A DNA stretch of 64,000 nt from Paulinella micropora (taxonomy: Eukaryota; Cercozoa; Imbricatea; Euglyphida; Paulinellidae), in contig WBZZ01005995.1 in assembly GCA_019918135.1 (NCBI GenBank), positions 30,001 to 94,000 of the forward strand, written 5' to 3'. The translations under genes were made by a program, and so were the position numbers. The notes below the pieces were generated by a model. It ran no database searches. It saw nothing but the letters and a program-made list of their open reading frames with translations, and was not told the DNA's origin. Shown one piece after another: positions 54,610-64,000 of this stretch; position 1 is the first letter of the stretch, and the number at the start of each line of letters is the position of its first letter.

Positions 54610-55362
54610 ATGCGTGCTGGCATAGTACTACTAGTTCTGTGTGTTTGGGACGCTGGAGCCTTACGTACTCCTTGGGGCGAAAAGAACTGCAGTGAGTGGC
54701 TGTCGGAGCTAGGCTCGGGGCTGCCAGGGCGCGGAGAGGGTGCCTGCCAAGTCCCGCGGATCCTGCACCAATTCGTGCCGCGCACGGCGCCGAACACGGA
54801 GTTGTTGTCTGTGTATCTGGACAGCAGCGCACGCTGGGGCGGCCTGTACCATGGCTGGAAGTACTTGGCATGGAGCCCAGCGCAGCGGGAGTGTGTCTGG
54901 ACACAGGCACAGCTGACGACTGTGGCGAGCCTCGACGAGATCGACGAGTTTGTGAAGTATCTGGTGCTGTTGCGTTTCGGGGGTGTGTTTGTGGACCTGA
55001 ACCTAGGAGCCAAAGAAGTAATTGCGGAGCTGGTGCAGGGGCATCCTCGCCAATTACAAGCCTTGCTGTCGCTGGGGACGGGCGTGTTGGCGGCCTCGTG
55101 CGCGGGCAGCGAGATTACAGCTAGGATCGTGGACTGGCAGCGTCAGGAACTGCAGCGAGAGGAAGTGGAGTGGCATGGGACCGACACCAGCTCGACCGCC
55201 CCGGGCAGGCCGCGCTCGTTGCACAGGGCTGCCTCGGAGGCGCTGGCTGCTTTCTTGTACGAGCGCGGACTGGACAGCGACCCGGGGATAAAGCAGGACG
55301 GAGACGGAGCATGGCTTCTCTTTGCTGCCGACCATGGACAGCCCCCGTTGTCGGCGCTATAA
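54610..55362 (+). CDS. GT32-like glycosyltransferase, 250 aa
   Basis: ATG 54610 opens a signal or anchor segment (MRAGIVLLVLCVWDAGALR). VPRILHQFVP (about 48-57) is the first GT32 motif. W-K-Y-L-A-W and EIDEFVKYLVLLRFGGVFVD give the second, ending in the nucleotide-sugar site. GT32 enzymes (OCH1-like) transfer sugars in the secretory pathway and use a DxD motif for the metal. Here the position reads DLN, with the third residue Asn, so metal binding may be weakened or the protein may be a binding-only relative. It is transcribed away from the two membrane-protein genes and is followed 33 bp later by a small membrane protein. Confidence 0.7.
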   Translation: MRAGIVLLVLCVWDAGALRTPWGEKNCSEWLSELGSGLPGRGEGACQVPRILHQFVPRTAPNTELLSVYLDSSARWGGLYHGWKYLAWSPAQRECVWTQAQLTTVASLDEIDEFVKYLVLLRFGGVFVDLNLGAKEVIAELVQGHPRQLQALLSLGTGVLAASCAGSEITARIVDWQRQELQREEVEWHGTDTSSTAPGRPRSLHRAASEALAAFLYERGLDSDPGIKQDGDGAWLLFAADHGQPPLSAL

Positions 55363-55395
55363 AGGCTTGTACCCGAAACCTCGTCCCCAGCGGCG

Positions 55396-55617
55396 ATGAC
55401 GGCGTTGGAACCGGGTGCACGCACTCCTGGTTTCGTGCACTTTGCCGGTTTTAGTAAGAGCGGGATGGCTTATGTGGTAGTCGCGCTGGTGTTCTTGGCT
55501 TTAATATGTGTATGGTATTTCCGCCGTCCGGGCAGGGTGCCCAAAACGACGGAGGTACAGTTTGCGGCGGTAGAGGGTTTTTGTGACGAGGAGGAGGAAA
55601 CAAAGAATTCGCTCTAG
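55396..55617 (+). CDS. single-span small membrane protein, 73 aa
   Basis: ATG 55396, one span (MAYVVVALVFLALICVWYF, about residues 24-42), then a basic stop-transfer segment (RRPGR) and an acidic tail (CDEEEETKNSL). It sits 33 bp after the GT32 gene and probably shares its transcript. Function unknown. Confidence 0.5.
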   Translation: MTALEPGARTPGFVHFAGFSKSGMAYVVVALVFLALICVWYFRRPGRVPKTTEVQFAAVEGFCDEEEETKNSL

Positions 55618-56194
55618 TAATCATTATTAAAATGTGTCGTTCGCTTTCCCTTTGTCGGAGGACGAAGCGTTGCTTTATGCAACCAACCCCAACTATCCAG
55701 GGAGGAGCAGGGGCGCACTAAGAATGTAAAGAAAAAAATAATAAAATCCTTGACAAAAGTTTTAAGACGCTGAAGCGCAACTTGTACCAACAATGTCAAA
55801 GGGGTCGAGGCAGGTGCGAAAAGTAAGGTGGAAGTCTGTGGCCACTTTTTTTCTTTCCCCTTCTGTTTCTTTGGTTGTCGGGCAAAAAAACTGTTTAGAA
55901 ATAGTTTCTGGCCGAGGTCTCTTGTAAGAACCCTGCGCCCGTCGCTCCGGGAGGGGGGGGCATCCCCCCCCCCGCCCCCCCTCCGCCCCTTCAGTCCGCG
56001 TCAGCGGGGCTTCTTTCTTTATTAATTTTTTTTTACACTCGGGGAGGGGGGGGAGAGGGGTGTGGAGAGGAGTGCGCCAGCAAAGCAATTAAAGAACTTT
56101 AATTTCTGTTTTAATCATACTATTAGAAGCCTGGACAAAAAAGCTCCTTCTTCTTTCTCGCCAGAGAGAAGAAAACATTGCGACCCCCCAAAAG
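55618..56194. other. intergenic with repeat and relic
   Basis: Inverted RC repeat (55690-55770), D5 tail relic (55890-55960), a C/G palindrome and a decayed CAGCCCGC hairpin at about 55991. Confidence 0.5.
55890..55960 (-). pseudogene. relic of a D5-like helicase C-terminus
   Basis: The minus strand reads RRAQGSYKRPRPETIS, matching RRAQGPCKRPRLETIR at the end of copy 2. It then runs into unrelated sequence. Confidence 0.65.
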
Positions 56195-56546
56195 GTCGTC
56201 CCACTGTATTAAATGGAGAGCTTACCAAGTGAAAGCTTTTAATGTTTCTTATTATTAATAGGTATAAACTCACCCGCCCCCCCCCCCCTCTCTCTCTCTC
56301 TCTTCCTTTTGCTGCCCCTTTTTAGCTTTGCGGTTCGCGCACGAGCCAAAGACTCTTCATCTGCTTTGCCGTCCAGCGAGATTTTTCTTACGCGCGCCTA
56401 CACACGCACCCATATGAAGATAGAGCATGGAAGGGGGGGGGGGGGTGTCAGAAGATCGACACAGAAAGCGATACTAAGCTTCAGATACAAGTGAATATGA
56501 GCAAATAAGAATTACCTTGATTATCCTTTTGGCGGCTGGTTCTTAT
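56195..56546 (-). repeat. D5-like gene 3' flank, copy 2
   Basis: About 350 bp downstream of D5 copy 2, shared with the flank of copy 3 (63620-63943). Examples are AGGTCGTCCC, GTATAAACTCACCCGCCC and CGCGCCTACACACGCA. It shows that copies 2 and 3 duplicated together with their flanks. Confidence 0.75.
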
Positions 56547-59386
56547 TCATTTTGGATCTGAAGTGTATTCCTTCGTACGAATGGTTTCCAGCCGAGGTCT
56601 CTTGCAAGGGCCCTGCGCCCGTCGCTCTCCCCTTTCTCTTTTTTTTGCCTTTCTGTACTTCTTTTTGAGGGCCCAATTCTTGATGCCAGCAATCCGGCAG
56701 ACGCGCCTGCGCTCTGCCTTGCGCTCCGCCCTGCTATTCATCTCTAGCATTTTTTGGTCGCACGCCTGATTTTCTCTGTGTTCTCTTGCGCCGCCAAGGC
56801 CCAAACCCTTTCCTGCCACTCCCTGACGCTGGAGCTCTCGCTGGTGCTCTCGTCTGGCTCCGGCTCCGAGCTGGCCTCTGTAGTGTCAAGCAGCCATTGG
56901 TCGAACTCTGCTTTGGGTACGATCCGCATGTTTACGATTCCGTAAGACTTGCCCCGTCCAGCATCCTTGTGACCTTTGTCACCGCAATTCACTTGCCAGC
57001 ACAAACCATCTCGACAGATTCCCGCGGGGTCGCACTCGTGTCCTACCTGGGACTTGCTGTGCGGGCAAAAGCTGCAATAGTTAACGCGCCCATCCTTCTT
57101 GTACACGCCCCTACCGGCACCTAGGCTCGTGCGCGGCGGAAACACCTTGAACCCGTTTTGGCGCAGTGCGCTGTCGGGGATGTTGTCTGCTTTTGCACTA
57201 GATTGTTTCATCTCCTTTAAGTACCCCTCGTACACAGAAATAAAGTCTGCCCACGGCGTAAGCCGTCCTTGATTGGGAATCACTCCGTGCTCCTTCGACC
57301 CCTCGTGCAGGAACCGCGCCAACACGTTCATGCGGGATTCAACGTATTTCTGGTTTTGTCGAAGCTCTTCAGGTGCTATATCCCGCCAGAAGTCAGCACC
57401 AGGTTTCTCTTGTACAGCTATGCGATAGCGAGCGATGCAACGGAGCAGAATGTAGGCTAACTCATTTTTGGCAATTCGCTCCTTCAGATCAGACTGGACT
57501 CTCCCAGGAATTAGAGGCCACAGAAACAGCGCAAGTCGTCGCTTCCATTGGCCCCTTTCGTCATTATAATTCATGACCCAATTGCCGGCCATGATCAAGG
57601 GCGGCGTCCATCGAAGATCTGTCACAGCTGTCTTGTTCTTACGAGGGACGGCCACGTTCTCTCCTGTGATGCAGCTCTGCATGGTCGCCTGATCTAAAAC
57701 ACTCGCAAAGTTTTGTGGCAGGTCCATACACATGACAAGCTCCTTCCGATAAAGGCCTTCCAGACCAAAGCGTTCTTCCATATTTTTAGACATTACCCCA
57801 GTCTTGCCCTTAGGTTTCATAAGCGCAATAAGCTCCAACACTGTGCCCTTTCCCGCGCCGCCGTCCCCCAGCAAGAACGGCATAACCTGCCAATTATCAA
57901 ATTCTCCAAGCCTATACATGAGCCTTCCAACGAGCACTTCGAACACGTAACCCATTTCTTCGCTTAGCTGCAGCTTCAGCATGTTCGACCAAAGGGGGGT
58001 TAGGTATTCGTCGCCTTGGCTTGTAGCTTCCGTCAATTTTGCGAAATCTATTTCGAAGTCATAAAAATGATCAGTAAACGGCGCGGGCTCGCCTTTCTCC
58101 TCAAAGTCAGCCCAGGTACGGTATTCCAAGGTCTTGATGTTAAACGAGCAATTCCGGAAGCTAATCCAGTCGCTACGAATGGACGACGGAGTCATTAACG
58201 GAAAGAAAGGGTGCGTCACCCGCGACAGATACTTGTCCAAAGCGTCATTGCCTGACCTGACGTTTTCAGTGTAATAGATCGAAGACTTTAGAACCTCGGT
58301 CGCAAAAGTCCCGTAGTCGTCAGAATACTCATACGCTCCGGGGATATGTGCGTGTGGCTTCAGAATAAAGCCTTCATACCGCAGCAGCTTATTTTTGTAG
58401 CCGTAGCGCACCAACAGCTCGCGGCAGCATTCTGCTTCATTGGGCAGCTTGTTCAAATTAACTGGGCCATAAAGCTTCTTCTGGTCCTCGACGGTAGGCA
58501 AGTAGCTGTCGCTGTGAAACTCGACGTCGAGCCCGAGCACCTTCTTCACGTGAGCTCGAATACTTGCCAGCCTTGCACTTGTAAAGACCTTGTCCCCGCC
58601 CTGAGCAGATTCTGTCTCAACAAGCAACTCATCGTACTTGTAGACTCCTACATAGAAATTCTGGGATTGGAGGTATTTCATAACAGCCATCATGATTTTG
58701 AGTTCTTCTCGTTGGTACACGTATGAAACAAAGGTAGCCAGCTTGTTGGGCTTGTCGTCGAGCGACTTAACCAATTCCCACACTTCTGCGTGGACATTCG
58801 CGCGCTTGAGCTGCTCTCCTAAGCTTTTGCACGCTTGTGACCAGTCACGCATAAGCGGGCAATCGATTGCGTAGTCGCGCAGCACTGATTTCTGGTTGAT
58901 TACAGAGTTAAACCGTTTCTTGGCCCATTTTCTGTTGGCCGGTGTATCAGGTCTGCTGACCTGTTCCAACAGCAGCTTTTGCATCGCTTCTCGCTCACCA
59001 TTCACAAACTTGCGGAACAGCGCGGGGACGACTGCCTTGGCTCTGTCTGCCAGCTGCACCAAGATCGTCGCCGCCGCGTTGCTTATGTCGATCGACTCAT
59101 AGAACGCCCCAGAGGCAAGACGCATTATCCATTTAGGAACATTTCCAATCGAGCCATGCCCGAAAGCCCTTCCTTGCTTGTCACGGTCGCCAGGCATGTA
59201 GTCGACAGGGTTTCGATTGAAGGCGCATGAATCTAACAGGTCGTTGACAGGCTGCTCCCACTCGCCAACTGCTCTGAGCATGGATATTTTCTTTAGCACT
59301 CTCTTGTCCATGGTTTGGCCTAACGTGAAAAGCGGAGTCTCCTCCTTGTCATCACCACCGTCTGCGACCGGCTTTCTCCTAGGCAT
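56547..59386 (-). pseudogene. D5-like SF3 helicase, copy 2, with A6-tract frameshift near the C-terminus
   Basis: I chose the ATG at 59386 (MPRRKPVADGG) because it aligns with copy 1's start. The sequence is collinear with copy 1 throughout. Walker A is canonical (LLGDGGAGKGT), Walker B reads ELVMCMDLPQNF, and motif C has the expected Asn (LIMAGNWVMNYND). The Cys/His cluster is kept (CSFC, HEC, C, C, C, H). The main frame stops at 56744. The homologous tail (MLEMNSRAERKAERRRVCRI to EYTSDPK) continues in the -1 frame to 56547. The switch point is a run of six A on the coding strand (plus 56750-56755). A homopolymer sequencing error, a real mutation or programmed -1 slippage are possible; only the last 65 or so residues are affected. 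Probably an active helicase. Confidence 0.8.
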
Positions 59387-59423
59387 GTTTGGCAGGGCGC
59401 CTCTTTTGAAAACTCTGCACACA

Positions 59424-59927
59424 TAACAAAAAAGAAGAAGATTAGTTTAGTCCTCACGGAAAAATTTCATGTGAAATTGCGATGAATATCTAAGAGAAAA
59501 GGCAAAAGATTCTGCCCCGACTTCTGCCCACTTCCTTAGGTTTAACAAAACCTACGAATAACTCTGTCTTTTTTGGTATTAAAAAAAATATAATGATATT
59601 TTGGGTAGAGAGAACTTCGGAGGGAGAAGAAATTGTTCACTCCCCCCTCTTCTCTTCTTTCTTCTCCCCATTCCCCCCTTCTCCCCCCTCCCTATCCCCA
59701 TTTCCATCTACCCCCCCTTTCACCCCCCCCCCCTCTTTCCATCTTTCCTCGCCCTCTTCTTTCTTAGACAAAAAAAAAGTTCTCTCGAGCTTTTGCCAAA
59801 AGCCTTTTTGGCTCTCTTCTTCTCCCCAAAAAATGTTTATTTATATTACCTTTTGTAGGCCGAAACGGCCTGTCCATTTCGTGCAGAATTATGCAAATTT
59901 TCATTCTCCTCCTCCGGGGGGTAATGG
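59424..59927. other. 5' flank of D5-like copy 2
   Basis: AT-rich to 59600 with AAAAAAAATATAATG, then a pyrimidine tract (59640-59770). No gene is seen. Confidence 0.5.
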
Positions 59928-60375
59928 GATACCCTTACCCCCCGCCTGAGCAGGGGGTCGGGGCTGTCGCAGCAAGGGCTTGGTGCAAGCGCGCCCCGAC
60001 TCAACGCCCTGAGCCCTAGCTCGGGTGGGGCCTGGCCGCGCTCCAGCGCTATGTCGCAGTTTTTGCTCGAGACTCTGAGACATAAACCGTGGGGGGACGT
60101 TGGGGTTTTTTTTTGGTACCCAAAAAACCCCTGCCTGAGCCGGGGGGGGGGACTGTCGGAGCAAGGGCTTGGTGCAAGTGCGCCCCCGTCTGAGCGCCCT
60201 GAGCCCTAGCTCGGTCGGGGCCGGGCAGCGCTCCAGCGCCATGTCGCGGTTTTTCTAGAGGCGCTGAGACATAAACCGCGGGGGGGTGGTGGGGTTTTTT
60301 TTGGTACCCCAAAAACCCCTGCCTGCGCCGGTGTCGGGGCTGTCAGAGCAGGGGCTTGGTGCAAGTGCGCCCCTT
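59928..60375 (-). repeat. tandem array of about 183-bp units, minus orientation
   Basis: About 2.4 units containing GACATAAACCG, GAGCCCTAGCTCGG and CCTGCCTGAGC. Unit starts are near 59935, 60125 and 60310. The same unit in the opposite orientation forms the array at 62280. Confidence 0.8.
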
Positions 60376-61310
60376 CCCTCGGGAAGGGGGGAGGGGGGGG
60401 GCGCCAAGAATGTATAACAAAGCCTTGCACTTGGCATTGAAAACTACGAGAGGGAGAGGGAAGAAGCCTGGGAGGAGGAAGCATGGATTGTCTTAGTCCC
60501 CCGTCTGAGAATCGGGAGCAGGAGAGGGAAGGGGAGGGTAGGGGCGCGCTAAGATTGTACAAGAAAAAATTAATAAAAAGAATCCCTGACAAAATTTTGA
60601 TCTTGGCACTGAGAACGAGGGAGCGGGAGAGGGAAGGGGCAGGGGAGGACCAGAAGGCGCGACCCCTGTCTCATCCCACCGCCTGATAACTTGGACAAGG
60701 AGGGGGAAAGGGGGGGGGTTGGTGGAGGCGTTTTATGTATTTCTTTTCTCATAGCTTCTGCGCCCTTCCCCTCCCCCTTCCCCTGCTTCCTGAGCCCAGG
60801 GGGCTCAGGGGGGGGGGGAGAGGGGAGGGTGGCAGAAAGGACCTTTGGATACAGAGGGGGGCCAGCCCTTCCCTGCAAATTCGGCCCCCGAAAAATGGGA
60901 GGGGGCGCTCCGTCATAGGCTCATTGCCATCTTCTTAGTTTTGTGTCAGTTCTGCCCCCTACTCTTTGAGCCCCCCCGGGCTCAAAAGGACGGGGGGGGG
61001 GGGTAGCAGGGGAGGGGAAGCACAAGACAAATTTAAAACAGAGACTCCTGGGCGAGGGGGGCGCCAGGAGAAGGGGCGCCCCCCCCCCCGGTCTGAGAAC
61101 AAGGAGTAGGACAAGGAAGGGGCGCCAGGAAAGTGCGAAATACGCTGAATTAAAGCTCGACGGTCTTACACCTGGCACTGAAAACTAGGAGCGGAAGAGG
61201 GAAAAAGCAGGGGAGGAGGAAGCATAAATTGTCTTAGTCCCCCGTCTGAGAATCGGGAGCGGGAGTGGAAGGGGGGAGGGGCAGGGTCGCGCTAGGAATG
61301 TACAAAAAAA
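60376..61310. repeat. inverted RB/RC/RH repeat cluster
   Basis: RC units in minus orientation near 60545 and 61290, an RB unit at 61140, RH hairpins at 60775 and 60969. No genes are seen. Confidence 0.6.
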
Positions 61311-62279
61311 TTAATAGCGCCCCGTCTGAGCGCCCTGAGTCCTAGCTAGGGCGGGGCCGGGCATCGCTCCATCGCGTGTCAAGATTTTGCTTTTTATGAC
61401 CCAGATAATAAACAGTTTTACTCTGGAAAATAAAAAGGAAAGGAGATGAAAAAAGTGAAATGGTCTTGTCTTCTGTTCAAAAGACCAGGGGAAGGAAGGG
61501 AGGGAGGGGCACAAATGTAAATCGGCATCGCGTAAGAGCCGGGCTTTGAACGTTTGTTTGCTACTGCCCTTCTTTTTTTGTCACTCTTCATTTTCGTTCT
61601 AATCTTCCTCTTGTCTTTTTCAAAACCTAATTGGTCATTCTCTTGGCTCGGGGAACAGAAGAGGATGGGCTGAGAGAAACAAAATATCCACTACAAACCC
61701 CGGCCCTGGACGACGGAGACAGGATTTTCTGCTCGAGCAAGGGGTCTGATCTTGCCCTTCCACCCTTAATATCAATTATTTTAATTCCAAAAGAAAAGAG
61801 AGCAGATAGAGCAGACTGGCGTAGGGGGGGGGGGGTTTGGGTTCGTGCTTGCCTTGAGAAAAAGAAACCGTACAGGGATTTGTGTGCGTAACGCTGAAAG
61901 AAAAGCGTAGACGCGAGGTTTTGTACGGGTCTCGTCAGAACGAGACCCCTCTTTCTTTTTTTTTACTACTTTCTTTACCCCATTCACCTCTTTTTTTCTC
62001 TTGTGTTTTCTCTCTGATTTGATTTGCTAGCTCTCTTGGTTTAAGAGGAGAGGATAAGCAGCTGACCCCTCTATTGACGCGGGCCTAGCGGGGGTCTCTG
62101 GAACGGCGCAATGGCAACCCGCCGCCCCCCAGAGACCTTTTCGCCGCCCACTCCCTTCATTCTCTTTTTTTGTGTCTTTTTTCTGTTTTGATGAATTTAG
62201 AATTTTCGATTTTTTAAACTTTGACAAGAGGTAAGGGGAGGGAGGGATGTGTGTAAAAACCCCGTCCCTGAACACGCAC
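61311..62279. other. unique spacer between the inverted arrays
   Basis: A partial 183-bp unit (61316-61380), then mostly unique AT-rich sequence. It holds a strong hairpin at 61927 and a longer inverted repeat (GGTCTCTGG at 62093 with CCAGAGACC at about 62131). No convincing gene. Confidence 0.5.
61927..61948. terminator. hairpin followed by T-tract
   Basis: Perfect 9-bp stem GGGTCTCGT / ACGAGACCC with loop CAGA, followed by CTCTTTCTTTTTTTTT. It looks like a terminator or processing hairpin; there is no gene immediately upstream to assign it to. Confidence 0.4.
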
Positions 62280-62960
62280 TTCTACCCCTGCTTAGGCGGG
62301 TTTTTTTTCTTTTTTTTCCAACCCCCCACACCCCCCGCGGTTTATGTCTCAGCGCCTCTAGAAAAAAACACGACATGGCGCTGGAGCGCAGCCGGCCCCG
62401 CCTGAGCTAGGGCTCGTGTGCTGAGTCGGGGGCGCGCTCGGCACCAAGCCCATGCTCCAACAGCCCCGACCCCTGCTCAGGCGGGTTTTTTTTTTCTTTT
62501 TTTCCAACCCCCACACACCCCCCGCGGTTTATGTCTCAGCGCCTCTAGAAAAAAACACGACATGGCGCTGGAGCGCAGCCGGCCCCGCCCGAGCTAGGGC
62601 TCGTGTGCTGCGTCGGGGGCGCGCTCGGCACCAAGCGCCTGCTTCGACAGCCCCGACCCCTGCTTAGGCGGGGTTTTGTTTCTTTTTTTTCCAACCCCCC
62701 ACACCCCCCGCGGTTTATGTCTCAGCGCCTCTAGAAAAAAACACGACATGGCGCTGGAGCGCAGCCGGTCCCGCCTGAGCTAGGGCTCGTGTGCTGAGTC
62801 GGGGGCGCGCTCGGCACCAAGCCCATGCTCCAACAGCCCCGACCCCTGCTCAGGCGGGTTTTTTTTTTCTTTTTTTCCAACCCCCACACACCCCCCGCGG
62901 TTTATGTCTCAGCGCCTCTAGAAAAAAACACGACATGGCGCTGAAAGCACAGCACTGCCT
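62280..62960 (+). repeat. tandem array of about 187-bp units, plus orientation
   Basis: About 3.6 units beginning near 62287, 62472, 62660 and 62848. Each has GCGGTTTATGTCTCAGCGCC, ACACGACATGGCGCTGGAGC and CTCGGCACCAAGC. Units one and three are the most alike, suggesting duplication of a dimer. This is the inverted counterpart of the array at 59928. Confidence 0.88.
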
Positions 62961-63404
62961 CTCAGACCCTGCTCAGGCAGTGACGTTTGAGTAAGAGATG
63001 AACAACCCTCCTCCTTTTCGTCGGTACCTTTATATGGTCCCTCGATGCAGCCCCCGGGTTTTGCTGCTCCTCCTCCCGATTTCACCTCTGGCAGAGTCTG
63101 TGTAAATAGATATCTTGCCGCTTTTCGGTTCAAGAATAAAGCGTCGAAATTATTTTAATAAACAGAAAAAATCTATAATTTTGCACAGAGGACACTTAGC
63201 TTCCAGAATCGTCAGTTATTATTAAAAGATATACGCAGCTAGCAAGAACAGCTTTAGGTGGGGGAGGAGGGCGGGTTAAACAAACGGTGAACGCGAAAAG
63301 ACAGAGGTCTTCGAACACAAATAAACAATAATGAGCGTGATAGGGCTTACTCCTCCGTTACGCTCACGGTTGATCTTGATAGGTGGCTGTTCCTTGCCTC
63401 GTTG
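62961..63404. other. intergenic, no gene seen
   Basis: AT-balanced unique sequence between the array and the D5 relic. Confidence 0.5.
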
Positions 63405-63560
63405 TATAGCGAACCGTTACGGAATCTGATCCGGTTGCTATTCATCGAAGTCATTGGCGGGACCTTGGGGGTGAGGAGTCTTTGCTAGGTATTTGTTCAG
63501 AGTGTTAATATTGCTCGACATAGTGTTCCCAGAGTAATAGAGCACTTACGCCGCAAACGT
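63405..63560 (-). pseudogene. relic of the middle of a D5-like helicase
   Basis: The minus strand reads YYSGNTMSSNINTLNKYL, matching NYTGNAVSSNNTLERYL in copy 1 and YYTENVRSGNDALDKYL in copy 2. Stops and frame changes follow. Confidence 0.7.
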
Positions 63561-63619
63561 TGCATGAACATGTGAATACTCATACACCCCCCCCCCCTCT
63601 TCCCGCCTTTCTTCTCCTT

Positions 63620-63943
63620 TTCTTTGTAAAAGGTCGTCCCGTTGTATTTAAAGGAAAGCTTACACAGTGAAGGCTTTTTCATGTTCCTTGTTAACAGATA
63701 TAAACTCACCCGCCCTCTCCCTCCCGCCGCCCCCCCCCCCTTTTTTTAGCTCTGCAGTTTGCGCATGAGCCAAGACTTTTCGCTTGCTCTGTCATCCGGC
63801 GAGATTCATCTCTATTTGCGCCTACACACGCAACCACATGAACACAAGGCACGGAAGGATGGTGAAGGAATCGGCACAGAAAACGATACCAACCTTCAGA
63901 TACAAATAAGACTTACAGTAGTTATTCCGTTGGAGGCTGATCT
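63620..63943 (-). repeat. D5-like gene 3' flank, copy 3
   Basis: Homologous to 56195-56546 over its full length with moderate divergence. A GTAAGT donor-like site lies 28 nt past the stop of copy 3; copies 1 and 2 have one at 29 and 32 nt. Confidence 0.75.
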
Positions 63944-64000
63944 TTATTTATTTGTATCCGAAGTGTATTCCTTCGTGCGAATGGTTTCCAGCCGAGGTCT
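63944..64000 (-). CDS. C-terminus of a third D5-like helicase, cut by the window edge
   Basis: The last 18 codons, RPRLETIRTKEYTSDTNK, end in TAA at 63944-63946 and match the tail of copy 2 (RPRLETIRTKEYTSDPK). The rest of the gene should lie to the right of the window. Confidence 0.75.
   Translation of the reverse strand, partial: RPRLETIRTKEYTSDTNK

Noticed and set aside
59928-62960. CRISPR array
   Set aside because: The units are about 185 bp, tandem and without short unique spacers; no cas genes are present.

Overview
The window looks like nuclear DNA of a microbial eukaryote (a protist or alga; I cannot name the species) carrying intronless genes of the kind found in giant DNA viruses (Nucleocytoviricota) and their hosts. 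Four things point to a nuclear genome: tRNA-derived SINEs with (TTA)n tails, long microsatellites, GT-AG introns with matching phases at 5.1-6.0 kb and 45.5-46.1 kb, and very low gene density. Four things point to giant-virus ancestry or exchange: a D5-like superfamily 3 helicase family, a Fanzor/TnpB-type RNA-guided nuclease relic, F-box/LRR and MYND-finger proteins, and a glycosyltransferase/membrane-protein cluster. Either an endogenised giant-virus element or a host region rich in virus-like genes fits; the sequence alone does not decide.

Layout. 0-8 kb: microsatellites, exons of a possible multi-exon gene (0.3-2.0 kb), five SINE copies, two other duplicated repeat units, a clearly intron-containing gene fragment (5.08-6.03 kb) enclosed by about 140-bp direct repeats, and an acidic/basic coiled-coil ORF (6.94-7.55 kb). 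8.2-25.9 kb: an almost gene-free mosaic of short dispersed repeats embedded in C-, G- and CT-rich tracts, with larger blocks repeated three or four times; one 138-codon ORF (24.2-24.6 kb) interrupts it. 25.9-28.4 kb: an F-box/LRR gene plus the C-terminal relic of a second LRR gene. 28.4-33.4 kb: repeats, partly inverted, with recurring gene fragments. 33.4-36.6 kb: a two-finger MYND gene split by a frameshift, next to a broken Fanzor/TnpB gene. 36.6-45.5 kb: decayed genes, a second LRR gene, a split F-box gene and more repeats. 45.5-46.1 kb: a three-exon membrane-protein gene. 46.4-64.0 kb: two long D5-like helicase paralogues facing each other (46.4 kb +, 59.4 kb -), a third starting at the right edge and two relics. 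Between the long copies lie a 704-aa membrane-anchored protein with an alpha/alpha-toroid SENH signature, a 256-aa membrane glycoprotein, a GT32-like glycosyltransferase and a 73-aa single-span protein. Arrays of about 185-bp units in opposite orientations flank 60.4-62.3 kb.

Working picture: the D5-like genes may be the replication component of a mobile or endogenous element. The cluster between them reads as a cell-surface or virion-surface glycan module. The Fanzor gene and its scattered 5' fragments show past transposition. Repeated gene fragments (LRR, MYND, Fanzor, D5) show that duplication and decay dominate this region.
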